DNA of 64,000 nucleotides from Eutrigla gurnardus. Taxonomy: Eukaryota; Chordata; Actinopteri; Perciformes; Triglidae. The notes beneath the pieces were generated by a model. It was not told the origin of the DNA. It ran no database searches and was given only the letters and a program-made list of their open reading frames with translations. Positions 62,501 through 64,000 of this stretch are shown piece by piece. The stretch spans positions 15,652,272-15,716,271 of the forward strand of contig OY741271.1 in NCBI GenBank assembly GCA_963514095.1. The letters are read 5' to 3'. Within the stretch, counting starts at the first letter, position 1, and the number at the start of each line of letters is the position of its first letter. Made by a program: the position numbers and the translations under genes.

Positions 62501-64000
62501 CCTCCAGGTCCTCACTTCGCTCTCTCTGCCAACCCTTTCTACATGCCGATACAATAGTGTACAAAATAAGAGCTGTAAGCTTGAAATGTCATATTTCTCT
62601 TGAGGATTCCAACACATGCTCCGACTGATAATCCCTCAGTAGGCATTTTAAATATTACTTGAATGAGTTATATTTTATTCTTACCAAGTAGAATGCACTA
62701 AGGCAATGCATGGAGCACCCAATCATCAAGAAACACCATTAGCTTTGAAACACACTGTTGTTGTATTTATGGGTCGGGACATTTCTTCCGTCATCTAATG
62801 GTTTCATGAGTTGGCCTTTTAAGTTGACAGGAACACGGTTTCTGAACACCAACTGCTCTGGCGTGTCATCCATACTGAAAGTGTACGTTCCCACAAAATC
62901 CAAAAGTGGTGCCAAAAACAAAATAAAATCTGACTTGCAGGCAATATTTTTTTTAATAAATCACAGTCAACCTGGAAATGAGCTTGGATCAGCTTCATAT
63001 TCGTCCTCTAAACGCACACGTTCCTAAATAAATGGTCAATGCAACGCACCTCATGGTGTCCTGCCGGTCATCACTAATAATCTATGGGACGTCATTTGAA
63101 AAGGGAGGTTTGATGGGTAAACACAGCAGCATCTGACAATGCAGATATGAAGTGTGCCAATTGTTTGAGAGATTTATTAATTTATGTGTCGGTGGTGAAG
63201 ATGTCCGGAGACCGGGAGTGTGTGTGTGGCACATCGTGGTGTCTCCAGTCTGCACTCGTGTTCACTGCAGCATTTTTACACATAAATTATATCAAAACTA
63301 AAACGGCATTTGTATTAGAAGATTAAAAACGACTCGTTCTGCAATTTTGAAACTTTTTAAAGGGATTTCTACAACTGATCATGATAATAACTCTTCTCTG
63401 CACTCCGGTGTGGGAATGCGATGACGAGAAAGCACTGATGAAATATTGATCGGACTTTGAATTAAGACTTGAATCTTTGCAATTTGAAGGGTTCTTATGG
63501 AATAATAACGGCTAATAGCTGACGTACAAATAACACTGCTGGTTTGAATGTTCATGATAACGTGGATCCATACTTTACATTTCATATTAAGTCAAATTTG
63601 TGTTACATATTGTGCCTATTGTCAACTCCCCCCCAAACACAATGTGATAGGACGGACTGTATTTTGTATTACATTAAGTCCCTTTGTGTGGTATTTGACC
63701 TGCTAAAACGTCCTTCACACTGAATGTACCATTGACTTTGTTCCAGCTCATATCCCTTGAGAGAAATATGATGAAAGGCAGGAAAAGAATAATTGCATAG
63801 TTGTATTCCTATTATTACTTATTATTATTGTTACATTATCAAAGTAACGCAGCTAGGCTAGTATACAGACAGACTCAGCTTCCTCGTTCCCCTTGACCCC
63901 GGCAGGGCGTCTTCTATTTATGTGGATGATTCACTAGGGCCATAAATCTCCCTCCTCTGTCACAAGAGATAAGGCGCTCGTCATTTATGTGCCACAGGAC
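59547..64000 (+). other. Contactin intron 8, start only
   Basis: At least 4.45 kb of intron runs to the window edge. The only element I can support is an antisense L1 relic (61960-62535). I looked for the Ig4 exons on the + strand and found none. Confidence 0.85.
61960..62535 (-). pseudogene. L1-type LINE relic, antisense to the gene
   Basis: Read on the minus strand, 62535-62440 encodes SEDLEGRSRRSKIHIMGVKE, matching the end of the L1 ORF1 coiled coil and the start of its RNA-binding domain. It is followed, with most of ORF2 missing, by reverse-transcriptase pieces: SLDAHKAFDSI (motif A), FPLTPVLFDVPIEPVAIIL (motif B-C region) and FYADDLF with the catalytic YADD at 62080-62094. Stops and shifts interrupt it. 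Order and orientation agree with an internally deleted L1 copy. Confidence 0.75.

Overview
The window reads as non-coding-rich vertebrate chromosome DNA, almost certainly from a ray-finned (teleost) fish. It has long AT-rich introns, many CA/GT microsatellites, and several repeat types common in teleosts: hAT, PIF/Harbinger and TTAA-flanked DNA elements and an L1-type LINE. One split gene is recognisable. There is no bacterial, organellar or RNA-gene signature.

The gene is the 5' part of a contactin on the + strand. Contactins are GPI-anchored neuronal cell-adhesion proteins with six Ig and four FN3 domains. Seven coding exons can be joined with consistent GT-AG splice sites and reading phase: 22495-22549 (signal peptide), 34451-34583, 37760-37935, 46785-46880, 57471-57674, 58952-59054 and 59362-59546. 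Together they give 317 codons plus one base, covering the signal peptide and Ig1 to Ig3. Ig4-Ig6, the FN3 repeats and the GPI signal must lie beyond base 64000. The sequence belongs to the CNTN3/4/6 subgroup but mixes features of all three, so I name the subgroup and not a single orthologue.

Layout. 1-13.6 kb: upstream DNA with no supportable gene, holding microsatellites, a hAT MITE and a LINE reverse-transcriptase relic. 13.64-14.31 kb: CpG-rich promoter and a probable non-coding first exon ending in a GT donor at 14306. 14.3-22.4 kb: intron 1. 22.4-22.55 kb: the exon with the start codon. 22.55-34.45 kb: intron 2, with a Harbinger element nested in a hAT element and an 820-bp TTAA-flanked hairpin. 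34.45-59.55 kb: Ig1-Ig3 exons separated by introns of 0.3-10.6 kb, which hold two further hAT elements with transposase relics and two TTAA elements. 59.55-64 kb: start of intron 8, with an antisense L1 relic.

I did not find a clearly new biological system. The most informative signals are these: at least four hAT insertions whose 8-bp target duplications can be read directly; the nested Harbinger-in-hAT structure; the long intronic hairpin; a hAT element carrying a palindrome with two octamer motifs; and a string of short upstream ORFs in the inferred contactin leader, the second ending on the start codon of an AUG-UGA start-stop element.
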